A stretch of DNA of 64,000 nucleotides, taken from positions 6,470,503 to 6,534,502 of the forward strand of contig OX442428.1 of assembly GCA_949361645.1 (NCBI GenBank). Reading direction: 5' to 3'. The position numbers were made by a program, and so were the translations under genes. The stretch comes from Spongilla lacustris. Its lineage: Eukaryota > Porifera > Demospongiae > Spongillida > Spongillidae. Of this stretch, positions 44,521 to 56,000 are shown one piece after another. The notes beneath the pieces were generated by a model. It did not search any database, was not told the origin of the DNA, and was given only the letters and a program-made list of their open reading frames with translations. Each line of letters opens with the position of its first letter. Positions within the stretch are counted from its first letter, which is position 1.

Positions 44521-45069
44521 CTATCTCGTTACAGTCAAAATGCAAAACTTGCTGAAGTATAACTGTGGGTCTGGGCATCCGCAGTCGCGCTGAACTAAAA
44601 GCGCTCCACACTGCACTGGCATCATGTTCAGATCAGAGGTCACGTTCAATAAGGAGAGCTGTACTGTGTACGATCCGTTGGGGCAATTGTTAACAATAGA
44701 TCTCCTTATGTCAAGACCGTAAAAGCTTTTCATTTGGGTGAGGGACGTATATGGAGATATAGCAACGTTCCTGTTCGCTACCGGCAAGGTCATGTACCAC
44801 GATACAGGGATCGCTCCTTGCGCACTGCATGTGACTGAGCAATTGAAGACGACCGTTCCTCCGACAGATACAGTCGCGTGGCTAGGGCCTTGGAGAATCT
44901 GAGCGCTTTCTGCAGCATGAGTGTACCCTGTATGCAAAAAAAAGCAACTTCTAAATATGCTACTGAATAGAAGTTATGACTTACATGTACGTTTGTAACA
45001 GCAGATTATAATCAAAAACGTGGTTAACGTTAGTTTGAATAACCGACAGCAGTACTTCAGAGCGATCAT
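44521..45069 (-). CDS. Secreted protein with one Ig-like domain, two exons
   Basis: Exon 1 is 45,069-44,985 and encodes MIALKYCCRLFKLTLTTFLI followed by IICCYKRT, a basic then strongly hydrophobic start typical of a signal peptide. The donor is ACAT|GTAAGT, the intron only 57 nt, and the acceptor tgcatacag. Exon 2 (44,927-44,521, phase 1 join) encodes AQILQGPSHATVSVGGTVVF, NCSVTC, IPVSWYMTLPV, then SYTVQLSLLNVTSDLNMMPV followed by QCGALLV. The Cys (NCS), the Trp 16 residues later (VSWY) and the second Cys (VQC) have Ig V/I-set spacing, with three N-glycosylation sequons (NCS, NGS, NVT). A short tail DCGCPDPQLYFSKF precedes the TAG. About 164 residues in total, with no transmembrane segment. 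Probable extracellular recognition or adhesion molecule; function unknown. Confidence 0.7.
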
Positions 45070-46252
45070 GGCTGACAGGCTGAGTATTTTGGGTTCAACT
45101 TGCATTAATCGTGCCGGATTTAAAATAGCATCCTATTTTATACCGTACACTTACATGTATGATTTCAAATACCATGCACGTAATCTTGAGTAATGCAAGG
45201 GTGTGGCTACTTCAGAATCACTATAATGGAAAAAGTACTGGCTTGTATCTCCTAACCTTAAATAATAAAGTCTGCGTGGGCAGCCGATCAGGACTGATAT
45301 CAATAATCAGTTTGCGATTTCATTATTTACAGTTTTTCAACTGGCAACTGATATTGCCGCGCTGTAAATCCTACATGCATGCGTAGGAGAATGATCGCGT
45401 GCGCGTTAAGTATTATTGTATTAATTTTACATACTAATATAATATAGCTGCATATACCATGTACACCTTGCTGTGGTTGGTCTAGGCACCGCCTTCTTGG
45501 CAGGTTTGTGAAGAGCAGGGATGAGTATTTACCTTAGCCAATCACGGTTTTACAGTAGATGGGCTATACATAATTATGATCAGTGCAAAGAATGCGCTGG
45601 TCTTCTGTCTGTTTGGCTTTTTCAGTTGCTCTGCACCATAATTTTCTTTTGTCCAGTAGTAGCAACGCCCTCGATTTACTCTGCCATGAGTACACGCATA
45701 CGGAGAAATGATCATGAGCGGTACCGAAATTTATAAGTTTGTATGTACATCAGTACCAGGGTATCTGACTGAGTGCATATGCATGCATGCACTCTGTTGA
45801 GAAAGGTACTATAATACTCAAGTATATAACCATGTTAATGATTGAAACTGAAACACTAACTAAAATATTAATAAGTAACCAAATTATTTAAAACGGAATC
45901 AGCTAGATTAGTTGACATAATAGACTCCGTTGCGGATATATGAAAATAGCCATATCAAAAAAAAGAAATTTAGTAATCAAGTAAAAATGTGAGATTGTAT
46001 TGAAAGTTTTGGTTCCAGGAGTCAAAAGAGTGCTTTCCTTAGACATGTGCATAAAATGCTTGACCCAATTATAGCATTCTGCATTGATAATTCTTGTTTG
46101 TGATGAGATTACGGCGGTCTGCTCTCGCGGAACGCGGGGAAAGTAGACCCTACGCCCCATAAAATTCAAATGGTTTGAGAAGCAGCTGTACATGTGCACG
46201 AAGTCCATCAAATGCAATGAACACCTAAAGCAGTGATAAACACCACAAAATC
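45070..46252. other. Upstream flank of the Ig gene, no other gene seen
   Basis: A taaaatagcatcctatttta imperfect palindrome at 45,119-45,139 lies 50-70 bp upstream of the Ig ATG and includes TATA-like AT-rich bases; its role is a guess. ORFs at 45,159-45,386 and 45,521-45,736 on plus and 45,903-46,217 on minus have no motif. Confidence 0.35.
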
Positions 46253-46735
46253 ATGTGGGCTAACGTTGCAAACCGTTGGGTCTGGCGCTTCGGAAGCAAT
46301 ATACTCCCCGTGTGTTCAAACACTGATAGAGGCTTAGACTTTTCTAGGCCAGCCGATGTGCTGGTGCCAAACTGGTTCCTCTCCAACCAAGCAGCTTTTG
46401 ACCTGAAAGTCATCTATCCACTTAACACAGACGTGATTCTGGAAGTGAGCTTGGCTTCAGGCAACTCTGCAGAGGTTGGTGAGATTGGAAAACATGCCAA
46501 GATTGATCAGATGTGTGCAAGGTTGGGCTGGACATGCATCCCATTAGTGGTGGTTGGGGATGTGAAGCCCAAGAATGCTTCTCTAGATTGAGTAATAGGC
46601 TAGCCATGCTAGTGGGAGTATGTGAAACTGAGGCACTGAGTCAAATGTACTGCCTGCTGGCTGTCACACTGATAAGGCAGAATGCAAGACCCATTCTACT
46701 CAGATGTGCGCGTACACCCCTACATGATTGTTAAA
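46253..46735 (+). pseudogene. LINE 3'-end remnant (RPADVLVPNW type)
   Basis: The frame 46,253-46,591 reads NTDRGLDFSRPADVLVPNWF, LSNQAAFDLKVIYPLNTDVI, GEIGKHAKIDQMCARLGWTC and IPLVVVGD. It then shifts to GWGCEAQECFSRLSNRLAM and AVTLIRQNARPILLRC to 46,734. It is the same C-terminal block as the 38.1-kb copy and follows the standard order. One frameshift near 46,555. No RT is visible upstream. Confidence 0.65.
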
Positions 46736-46839
46736 CTTAATTGTATTATTTTGCATGGGTTATTCAGTATAATAATATTAATTTTTTATTTTTTATTTTT
46801 GTAATATCTTTTTATATTAACTATAATATTAAATAATAC

Positions 46840-47420
46840 ATAATATGAGGAACACAATGCAAGAAACTAAAAACTAAGCTACATGTACACTGAACTAATA
46901 TCTACTACACCTGTGGTTCGTCCCAGTAAAGCCCTTGCATTCTGGCGCATCAGGGTAATGCCCAGGTGGCAGTAGATTGAGGCTAACACCTCAGGCCAGA
47001 AACGACTCGTATTATTTTAAAATTAAGAAATATGATTCTGATTATAATAATTATAAGGAGGAATGCGAAAGAGAATTAACTACACAATTACATTACATGT
47101 AGAACACGATGCAAGAAACTAAATACTAAGCTACATTTACACTGAACAAATATCTACTACACTTGTGGTTTTTCCCAGTAAAGAAAAATGATGTAAGAAT
47201 CTTATTATCAAAATCAGGAAATGATTAGGGCATGTTGCTTTGAACTGTCATTTGCCGGCTAGCAGGTTTGTATATAGTGGTTAGACATGTTCACCAAATA
47301 AGTATATTATACATTAAGAAAAATGATATACATGTCAGTAAGAATTGTATTATCAAAATCGGGAAATGATTAGGGCATGTTGCTTTGAACTGTTACCGGC
47401 TATTACATTTGCCGACTAAC
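46840..47420. repeat. Nested direct duplications, likely LINE 3' UTR
   Basis: A block of about 85 bp (gaacacaatgcaagaaacta ... cccagtaaag) at 46,850-46,932 recurs at 47,101-47,183. A second block (gaaaaatgat ... gggcatgttgctttgaactg) at 47,185-47,250 recurs at 47,317-47,390. The surroundings are AT-rich and end in a T-rich tract (47,424-47,475). Confidence 0.75.
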
Positions 47421-47423
47421 AGA

Positions 47424-48095
47424 TTTTTTTTATTTTTATTTTTTTTATTTTTATTTTTTTAATTCTTTTTTATTAAAATGAATGACACAAGTTATAAAAC
47501 ACTATAAAAACTACACACCCTAAAAGTCAGTAAAAGTAGGTGAAAAAAGTGTTCCTAGGATGGAGGCAGCATTGCCCCTTTGTACAGCCACTGAAAGACG
47601 TTGGAGCAGGTAGCTGTAACTTTTTGTGTCACCAGTTGTGGCTGAGAGCCTGTGACCTAGCTCCTTCAGGAAGATCTGGGAAAGAGGACCAACTACTCCT
47701 GATGTCTCATAGGCAATAGGGGTAAAACATATGCCCGGGTGTCCATCCAGATAAGAGTATTTGACCTTTTTCCGGTCCTCTGCCTGACTGGCAACAGCAC
47801 CTGCTACCATAGTGGACTGTGCCAGGTGAGATGGGGCATAGGTGTCGGAACAGGTGGCATCCCAAACCAAAAGGTTCCCGTTCTTCCATGGAACCATGGT
47901 GATACCGTCAGGACGTTTCCCATCAGAGCGGTCTAGGCCTGTGGGTTCTAGTCTGGATGGGATGTGGGAGGTGGTCAGGGCTCGATGGATAATTTCATTT
48001 AGAGCAGCATGACGATAATGACGACCAGTACTAAACCGACAGCTGAGACCATGAAGTCCAAACTGGTCAACTGCTGCACCACAATTCATATACAT
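47424..48095 (-). pseudogene. LINE 3'-end ORF with poly(A)-like tail
   Basis: The minus strand keeps an open frame of 191 codons (48,095-47,520). It reads NCGAAVDQFGLHGLSCRFST, GRHYRHAALNEIIHRALTTS, LEPTGLDRSDGKRPDGITMV, PWKNGNLLVWDATCSDTYAP, FTPIAYETSGVVGPLSQIF and LLQRLSVAVQRGNAASILGT, then a stop. Directly 3' (47,475-47,424) is an A-rich tract on that strand (aaaaataaaaataaaaaa), as expected for a LINE tail. The protein is the post-RT, Cys/His-containing C-terminal domain; RT is missing because the copy is 5'-truncated near 48,095. This is the best-preserved of four LINE remnants in the window. Confidence 0.75.
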
Positions 48096-48843
48096 GTATA
48101 ATAATGGTTAGACCAAATATATATTGCAAGCAAAACGGTTGTCCACATAGGGAGTGGTGGAAACTTCAGCCACTCTACTAGTACATTAATATAGGGGTCT
48201 GTAACATATTGGAGGCTGCAAATATTTCCTCAACCTCTGTGGTCCATGCAGGGTGTGTATACGCATACACGATGTTGAGATAGCTCTTGGGGTTAAGTTT
48301 GAATTGTCAAACCTTTTATTCAGGCAAAATGTGTTAGATCACATATGGAATTAAATACCATTACATACACATGATGTCATTGATACGGATGTGCACAGGT
48401 CCAGGAAATCGAAGCCGCAGGCAGACGATAAACTAAGTTAACAACGACATACCTAGCACAGTACTGTCTGTACATGTATCAGACGTCAAATATAGCTAAG
48501 CACCCTTTGGCCTTTCTCGATCACTATCCGGACACTTTTGGCAGCAAAAATCAGTTTTACCGCCCGGTACATTTTTCACCCGGTGTATAGCTATAGGAGC
48601 GATATTGAAACTCTAGTGATTTGGACCCCCTTATGGGCTCCATGTTGCTGCCCCAGGAGGGCCCCCTTTGCTAACGTACAGTACATAGCATATACGTTAT
48701 ACACCACTTTGCCGTCTTGGTCGGGTTTTATGCACACGTACACATGAAGCCTTCATGTATGCATGATGTCATTCAGTCTGCATGAATAACATAAGTAGTG
48801 TAACGCATGCGTGCCACCTGCACACTCTCTCTATCCAGCTGCT
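48096..48843. other. No gene seen
   Basis: Contains a motif accgcccggtacatttttc (48,560) whose inverse (accgggcggtac) also occurs at 24,909, so a small dispersed repeat may be present. Otherwise nothing supported. Confidence 0.4.
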
Positions 48844-49260
48844 ATGAGTGTTACAGGAGAGACTGTAGAGTGCGACGCATCTGCTTCAAAGTTCTCGTAT
48901 AGCGCTATTTTTGAATATGTCACAAATGCGCTCTATCCGTCGGATGTGAGCAAGGAATACAAACGGGGACTTAGAAAGCGAGCTGCGTTTTTCAGTGCTA
49001 AAGCCGGCCATTTTTACTACTGATGTAGGTGGTAAAACTGACTAAACAACGCCCGACTGAGGATGGTCATTGAAAAGGAGGAAGACCAATTGAAAATTGT
49101 AAAGATCGTTCACGAAGAAGGTCATTCGCATGGGTAGAGACAAAACGCTTGCTCAGATCAGCAACAGATACTACTGGCAAAATATTCAGTGTGAAGTTTG
49201 CTACCAAGTAACCAATGGGTGACAGTGCACCTATTTAGGCTATTAAAAGGGCACCAAAAC
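48844..49260 (+). pseudogene. GIN/Ginger-like integrase, N-terminal zinc-region fragment
   Basis: From the ATG in gctATGagtg (48,844) the frame reads MSVTGETVECDASASKFSYS, AIFEYVTNALYPSDVSKEYK and RGLRKRAAFFSAKAGHFYY, then a stop. Other frames continue RMVIEKEEDQLKIVKIVHEE-GHSHG and DKTLAQISNRYYWQNIQCEV-CYQVTN. The order 'SK..KRGLRKRA..F....G..YY', 'R..I....H..GHxGxxKT...I..RYYW', 'C..C' is the HHCC zinc region and its upstream part as found in GIN1-like integrase genes. Three frame breaks and no catalytic core; same general family as the 21.3-kb gene. Confidence 0.6.
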
Positions 49261-49549
49261 AGTGGAAATGTTTGTTGTGCTTGAAAGACATAGTTCTTGA
49301 AAGACAAATAGTTTCTGAGTTGTGTCTTATATGCATATCAGTACACTTGCCCTATTTCATACCTGCTATATAAAACTTTCGAAAATTTGTTGCTACATGT
49401 AATTAGCTTCAAGACACACCAAAGCTAGTGTACCTTATATGCATTGAGCCAATCTTAATGTGGGGGTCCTAGTTCACTAAGGGGTACCGAATCGCTAGTG
49501 AAATAGGGCCTTGCGTTATTAGGCCGGCCAGCCCCAAATCGCTAGGGAA

Positions 49550-49760
49550 ATGGGGCCGGGGGGTGGAACCATTTATAGGGGGGGGACCTACATTGCTACT
49601 AACGTTACCGGAACACCGCGATTGGCCAAATATGAATACGGGAAAAGCGAGAGCGCTGTCAGCTTCGGGCCTGATGCAAAAATTTTAAGCACGATAACTA
49701 GAGGGGGCGGAACTCAAGCGGTGAATCCCCCCGCCGGCCGCCCCTTGGCTACGGACTTTC
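49550..49760. mobile_element. Partial copy of the 39.9-kb MITE family, opposite orientation
   Basis: Words such as ggcggaactcaag, gccaaatatgaatacgggaaaagcgag and ccttggctacgg match the reverse complement of the 39,879-40,149 element. Only the right terminus is clear. Overall similarity is patchy. Confidence 0.55.
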
Positions 49761-50010
49761 TATTAATAAATTTGTTTGTCAAGATTTGGGAGTAGGGTAC
49801 TAGTGTAGCGGTGGCTAGGTCACTAGCTGAACAACTGGTTAAAGCCATCCTTTGCACCCCCCTTTTTTTTTTCAGGTTGAAAGGTGAAGGTGTGACATTT
49901 ATGTGGCCGCGCGAGCATGAAACAAATTATTAACATCATACATGTATCATTCATTATTCATGGCGCGTGTTCAAAAAAAGCGGCACTGCCACGGGCATTA
50001 GACTTTAGGA
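49761..50010 (+). promoter_or_regulatory. Candidate promoter/5' UTR of the MGAT5-like gene
   Basis: The 250 bp upstream of the ATG at 50,011 include gtggccgcgcgagcatg and attcatggcgcgtgttc, GC-rich words in otherwise AT-rich sequence. No TATA box is convincing. Assigned only by position. Confidence 0.25.
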
Positions 50011-53000
50011 ATGGTCAGTCGAAGGTGTCTCGTTGTAGGGGCGTGTAAGTGCAGTCACGGTCCCGCTTCAGAAGCTTGTGTATGTCATTACCTGCTCTCC
50101 CCGCGGTGCAGTCTTACTGTACTTCACTGCCTGGGTAGCCATCACCGTAAAGCAGTTCGCTGAAACTTCTTCGTCGAACCTCGGCGATAGACAGAGCAGA
50201 CTCTTTCAACCAGAGCGTGTGTCTACCCCCGCCTCCTCCTCCACCGCATTGCCTCCACCGCTTGGCAGTAAAGCAGCGGTTTCGACCTCCGGTAACCCCC
50301 GTACTCCAAGCTTAGCAGCTGTACAGCCGACTACTGCCGTGCCGCCAACGGCACCTCGTATTCCTGTGACGACTAATAACGTGCTGGACCTGGTGAGGTC
50401 GCGGCATTTCATCGAGCAGGGTATCAGGCTGAAGTGGATAGGAGAAAGGATGGAGAGGTGGGTGTGGGTGTGGGGTGGGGTGGGGTGGAGATTTGGCGGG
50501 CGATGGGTTACAGGGTGGGGTGATGGGGTTAGTAGACGCAGGAATGGAAAGTGAGGGAGGGAGGGAGGGAGGGAGGGAGAGGAGAGAGAATTCTACTGCT
50601 TGCAGTGGTTCAAGGCCACAACCCCACCCCCTCCCCCAATTCATTTGGCTAGCAGCTTATTATCATTTTGCTCACTACAGCAAACCTGCTTTACAACTGT
50701 TTCTGCTTGTATGCCAATTTCCTTGTCCCTGTGCCCCACCATCAATAATCCACTGGTTTAAAGCGTTGTGCTTCCTCTTAATTACAGCTGCAAAAAGTGC
50801 ACCCGTTAGCAGTTGCTAAAGTAGGACAGAATTTGTGGGCTATTTGTGTGAAAATATTACTGGTTTTAAATACAGACTTTATACGCGTATCATGTCCACA
50901 TACAATGTAGAACAGTTTTTCAATGCATCGCAACCAAAACATACTTCGTACTGGGGTGCAGTGGTACTGCAAGCTGACTATGGTCATACAAAAAACACGT
51001 GTATAAGCTGTTATACCAAAGTTACATGTGTTTTTTTAGTTTGTATAACCATAGTCAGCTTGCAGTGTGGGGCTTCTGAGCCCCATGAAGAGGGGTAGCT
51101 CATAGCACTCCCCCCACACATTCCATTCAGCTGTGTTGGAAGGGTTTCCCATTGCTTTCATGCGACTGGCGTTCTCATACTCAACATCGGTCACTAGGAA
51201 TGCTCAACCTTAGCATGTGGTTGTGTGGCTGTAGGGGCAGTTCGATGGGATGTCATGTGACTATGGGGGGAGGGCATGGCATGATGTCATGTGCCTAGTA
51301 GCAGTATGCTGTGATATCATGTGACTTATTGTTTATAGAGGATGTTTGTTTAGGTGTGGTATTGTGTGTGACGTCATAAGTGTACACGTGATTCGTGAGT
51401 AGTTGCAGTAGGTAGCGTGTGTATAGGCTGAGTTGTAGTGATCTTGTGGCATCAATTTGTACAAGTCCTAAGTCGAGGGTTTAGGCCCCGAAACATGGTG
51501 TCAGAAGTGGGATATCTCTGATAAGTGAGTTTCGGCATGGAGAAGTTTCTAGCACCTGCCCCAATAGGTGAGGGCGAGTTATCAGACCAGTGGGAACGTT
51601 TCAAACGGGAGTTCCAACAGTATTTAGTGGCGGTGGATAAAGAAAAAGCCTCCGAACAAGTAAAGTTGGCTATATGCTTGAGAATGGTTGGGCCGAGGGT
51701 CAATGACCTGTACAAAACAATGGCGTTCACCGCTGAAGAAGATGGTACCAAGTGGAGCGTAGTATGCCAGAAGTTGAATACTCTATGCGCCAGGAGAACT
51801 AGCAAGCATGTTACTCGAGACCGCTTCTTTCAGTTGAAGCAAGGTGGCCGGAATGTGGACCAGTTTGTTACGGAACTGTGTAAACAAGTGAAGGACTGTG
51901 AGTTTGGGTCGCTAAAGGATGACTGGATGATGCATGTTTTAATTCGTGGCGTGGACAGTGACAGAATGAGGCGGAAGCTGTTAGAGGCGGAGAATTTAGA
52001 ATTGGCGAAAGCTATTCGGTTGTGCCAGATAACTGAGTCTACAAAGAGTGAGCTTCAAATACTAGCCGGGCAGAGCGCAGACACCAAGGAAGAAGTGGCT
52101 GGCATCAGTTCCAAGTCTAGAGTTGGTACTCCCCAAAGGGAATTGTCACAAAGGAGTCTTAGGTCTGATCAGTTGGCAAACAGAGATGTGAAAAACGGCA
52201 GTCAGACAGGATCCTCGTTTGGGGTATGCTCGAGATGTGGAAGGTCACACCGACCAAGACAGTGCCCAGCTTTTAGCCAACTATGTAAGAAATGTGGAAG
52301 ATGCAACCATTTTTCAAGAGTTTGTAGGGCCATGGTTACGCAAACCCACCTGGTGGAAGAAAGTTTAAAGGATGAAGAGGACACCTTCAGTGAAAATGAA
52401 GACCAATTGGTGCTCCAGATTGCTGTAGAGAAGGTGGGGAAGAAACTGTTGGCTAAAGTTCCAGTAGTGGTGAATGGGCGTGAACAAACACTGGAATGCC
52501 AGCTAGATACAGCAGCATCCTGTAATGTGATGGCCCTCCGAGCTTGGTCTGCCCCCTTTTCAGAAAAGTAACACTAAACTGACCATGTATGATGGCACAG
52601 TGAAGTTTTCCAAGGGCAAGTGTCAGCTGCAGCTGACTAACTGACAGGGGGAAGTAATCTCGTTAACATTCGAGGTTTTGGAGACCAAGCACCACACCTT
52701 ACTGTCATTAGATTCATGCCTGGAATTGCACCTACTTTCATATGAAGTAGAGTCGGTGTGTCTGGCGGAAGCACTTCAGAAAGTCTCTAAGGAACAACTT
52801 CTAAAGGATTATCAAGATGTGTTCAGTGGCCTAGGGTGCCTACCTGGTGAATATTGCATCGAGTTGGATCCAGCAGTTCCACCTGTGCAGAATCGACCCC
52901 GCAGGATTCCATACAAAATGAGGAAAGCCGTTGAAGAGAAACTGGCTTGCATGGAGAAGGCTGGAGTCATTGTAAAGGTGGAAAGCCCTACCAGTTGGAT

Positions 53001-56000
53001 TAGTTATATGACAGCTGTATGGAAGCCTGGAAAGGCTGAGGTTTGAGTTTGCTTAGATCCAAGGGATTTAAATAAAGCAGTCAATCGAAACCACTTCAAT
53101 ATGCCTACGCTGGAAGATGTTTTACCGGAGTTGACAAACGCTAAAGTCTTCAGTCTGTTAGATGCTAAAGATGGGTTTCTTCAGGTCCGCTTAAGTGACC
53201 AAAGCAGTTTTCTCAGGTGGCTCAGGCTTCCGTTTGGGCTTTCATCAGCCCCTGAGGAGTTCCAAAGGCGGCTACAAGCGGCACTGTATGGAATAGATGG
53301 TGTAGTTGTAGTTGCAGACGATATTTTGATTTATGGGAAGGGTAATACCCAGGAGGAAGCGAGGGGTAATCATGATGAAGCATTGTTGCAAGTACTGCGA
53401 TGGGCTAGAAAGTGCAACCTGAAATTCAACAAGGACAAGTTGAGATTGCATCTTCCTGAGCTTCAGTACATTGGTCATCGCATATCATCAGAAGGAGTAA
53501 GGCCAGACCCTGCTAAGGTGGCTGCCATTAAAAACATGCCAACTCCAACCACTGTCACACAAGTCAGGTCATTCCTGGGGATGTGCAATTATTTGGCAAA
53601 GTTTGTCCAGAATCTGTCACAGGCCACAGAGCCACTGAGGAGATTAACTGAGAACAATGTGAAGTTTGTCTGGGATGAGGGTGAGCAGCGGTGTTTTGAC
53701 CAGGTCAAGGAATTGATTTCAGGTGACCTTCTTCTGGCATATTATGATATGAGCAAGCCGGTGACCATTCACTGTGATGCCAGCATGGACGGTCTGGGAG
53801 CTACCTTGTTGCAAGAGGGCCTGCCAGTAATGTCGGTATCTCGTTCACTGGGTAAAAGTGAAAAGAACTATGTAGCTATTGAGCTAGAATGTCTCGCAAT
53901 AGTGTTCGCCTGCAGGAAGTTTGACAGATATATATATGGAAAGAGAACAGTAGTGGAGACTGACCACAAACCATTGGAAGTCATATGCAAAAAATCCATA
54001 CTGGCAGCTCCAAAACGCCTTCAAAGAATGTTGTTGTCGTTACTGAGATATGATCTGGTTGTGGTATACCGTCCAGGAAAAGAGCAAGTACTCGCAGATG
54101 CACTGTCACGGTTGCCTGTGAAAACCTTGGAAGAAGAAGAACTGGAGCAGGAAGAGGTGTTTCAGGCCGAACTTGACGCTGAGTTGCTAGAGATCTCGGC
54201 GGTGCAAGGAAAAGATGCAGTACATGTGAGCGATCAACGGTTGTTGGAAGTGAAGAAAGCTTCAGTGACAGATGAAGAACAAAAGGCACTGCAGAAGTTA
54301 ATCACCCTAGGGTGGCCTACGCGATTTAAAGAGGTGCCGGCACTGGCCAGGAAGTATTGGAACTTCTGGGAGTCACTAGTGATCCAGGATGGCATCACAT
54401 ACAAGGGTGAACAGGTGGTAGTGCCTCAATCACTGAGAACTGAGTATCTAAAAAGGCTGCATACAAGCCATATGGGACGAGAATCAACGCTGAGGAGAGC
54501 TAAGGACGCTGTGTACTGGCCGAATATGGCACGGGATGTTGAAAACATGATCAACACATGCAGAATTTGTGAAGAGGATGCTCCAGCTCAAGCCAAAGAG
54601 AAACATCTAGCCCATGAAATCCCTAAACAACCATGGGTAAAGGTGGGAATGGATTTGTTCCGCAGTAAGGGCGAAGACTGTTTGCTGATGGTAGGCTATC
54701 TTACGGATTTCTTTGAGATCTCCAAACTGCCTCACACTCTGACCACTGCTGTGATTACTGCGTGCAAAGAACAATTTGCTAGGCATGGTATCCCAGAGTT
54801 AGTGCACACTGATGGAGGTCCCCAGTTTATGTCTTATGAGTTTGGGAAGTTTGCAAAGGAGTGGGAGTTTGCTCATTCGTTGTCAGCACCATACCACAGT
54901 CAGTCTAATGGTAAGGCCGAAGCTGCGGTTAAGATTGTAAAGAGGTTGCTAAAAAGGAATCTGGATCCATATCGAGCTATCCTGGAGTGGCGGAACACTC
55001 CTACTGTGGAATTGGGCACCAGCCCATGCCAACGGTTGTTTGGAAGGAGAACCAGAGGTGTAGTTCCAGTACCGGCCAGTAAATTAATGCCAAGTTCCCC
55101 TGTGGAGATGTGGGAGAAGAAAGCTGAAAGGCAGAGAAAGATCCAGGAGTACAAAACACGGTCTGGAAGGAATTTGCCTCCTTTACAGGTGGGAGAACCC
55201 GTACTAGTTCAGGATGTCAAAGCAAGGAAGACCCAGTGGGAGAGGGGCTACTGCCGAGATAAGCTGTCAAGTCGGTCATATGTTGTAGAGGTAGAGAGGA
55301 TGTCAAAGCAAGGAAGACCCAGTGGGAGAGGGGCTACTGCCGAGATAAGCTGTCAAGTCGGTCATATGTTGTAGAGGTAGAGGGTCAGTTGCTACATAGG
55401 AACAGACAGTTTTTGAAGCCCTCTAAGAATCTACCAATCGAGACTACAGAACAGGCAGAGTCACCAGAGCCGGAAGCTGAGTCTTCAGGTCCTCAGTTAA
55501 GAACCAGTGAACTACTGTCAGACAAGGAAGGAAGCCCGAATGTGGTGAGGGGTTCCCCAGCTCTACAGTCATCTCAGGCTGCAACACAAGTTCAGCGACC
55601 AGAAGTCATACAACGTCCAACTGTGAGCACAGATTCTGAAACGAGCCGGTCCTCGGAAACAGCGACTAACATCGGTCAAACAGAAGAAATATCCTTGCCC
55701 CTGCCACACCAGAGTAGTGGAGGCAGACAGTCACAGAAACCCCCTGAGGTTCCTGTAACCACCAGGAGTGGAAGGCAGGTTCGAAAGCCAATGAGATTCC
55801 AGGATTATGTCAAGCTGTAATTCGGAGTATCAGAAACTCAACACTTCAGAACTCTTATTAGTTTTTAAAAATGGGGGGGATGTTTATAGAGGATGTTTGT
55901 TTAGGTGTGGTATTGTGTGTGACGTCATAAGTTTACACGTGATTCGTGAGTAGTTGCAGTAGGTAGCGTGTGTATAGGCTGAGTTGTAGTGATCTTGTGG

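Noticed and set aside
50039..50111. Start of the MGAT5-like protein at the GTG at 50,078 (reading YVITCSPRG...)
   Set aside because: An ATG at 50,011 with a GTAAGT donor at 50,045 and a pyrimidine-rich acceptor ending at 50,111 joins in phase and gives a proper type II signal anchor.
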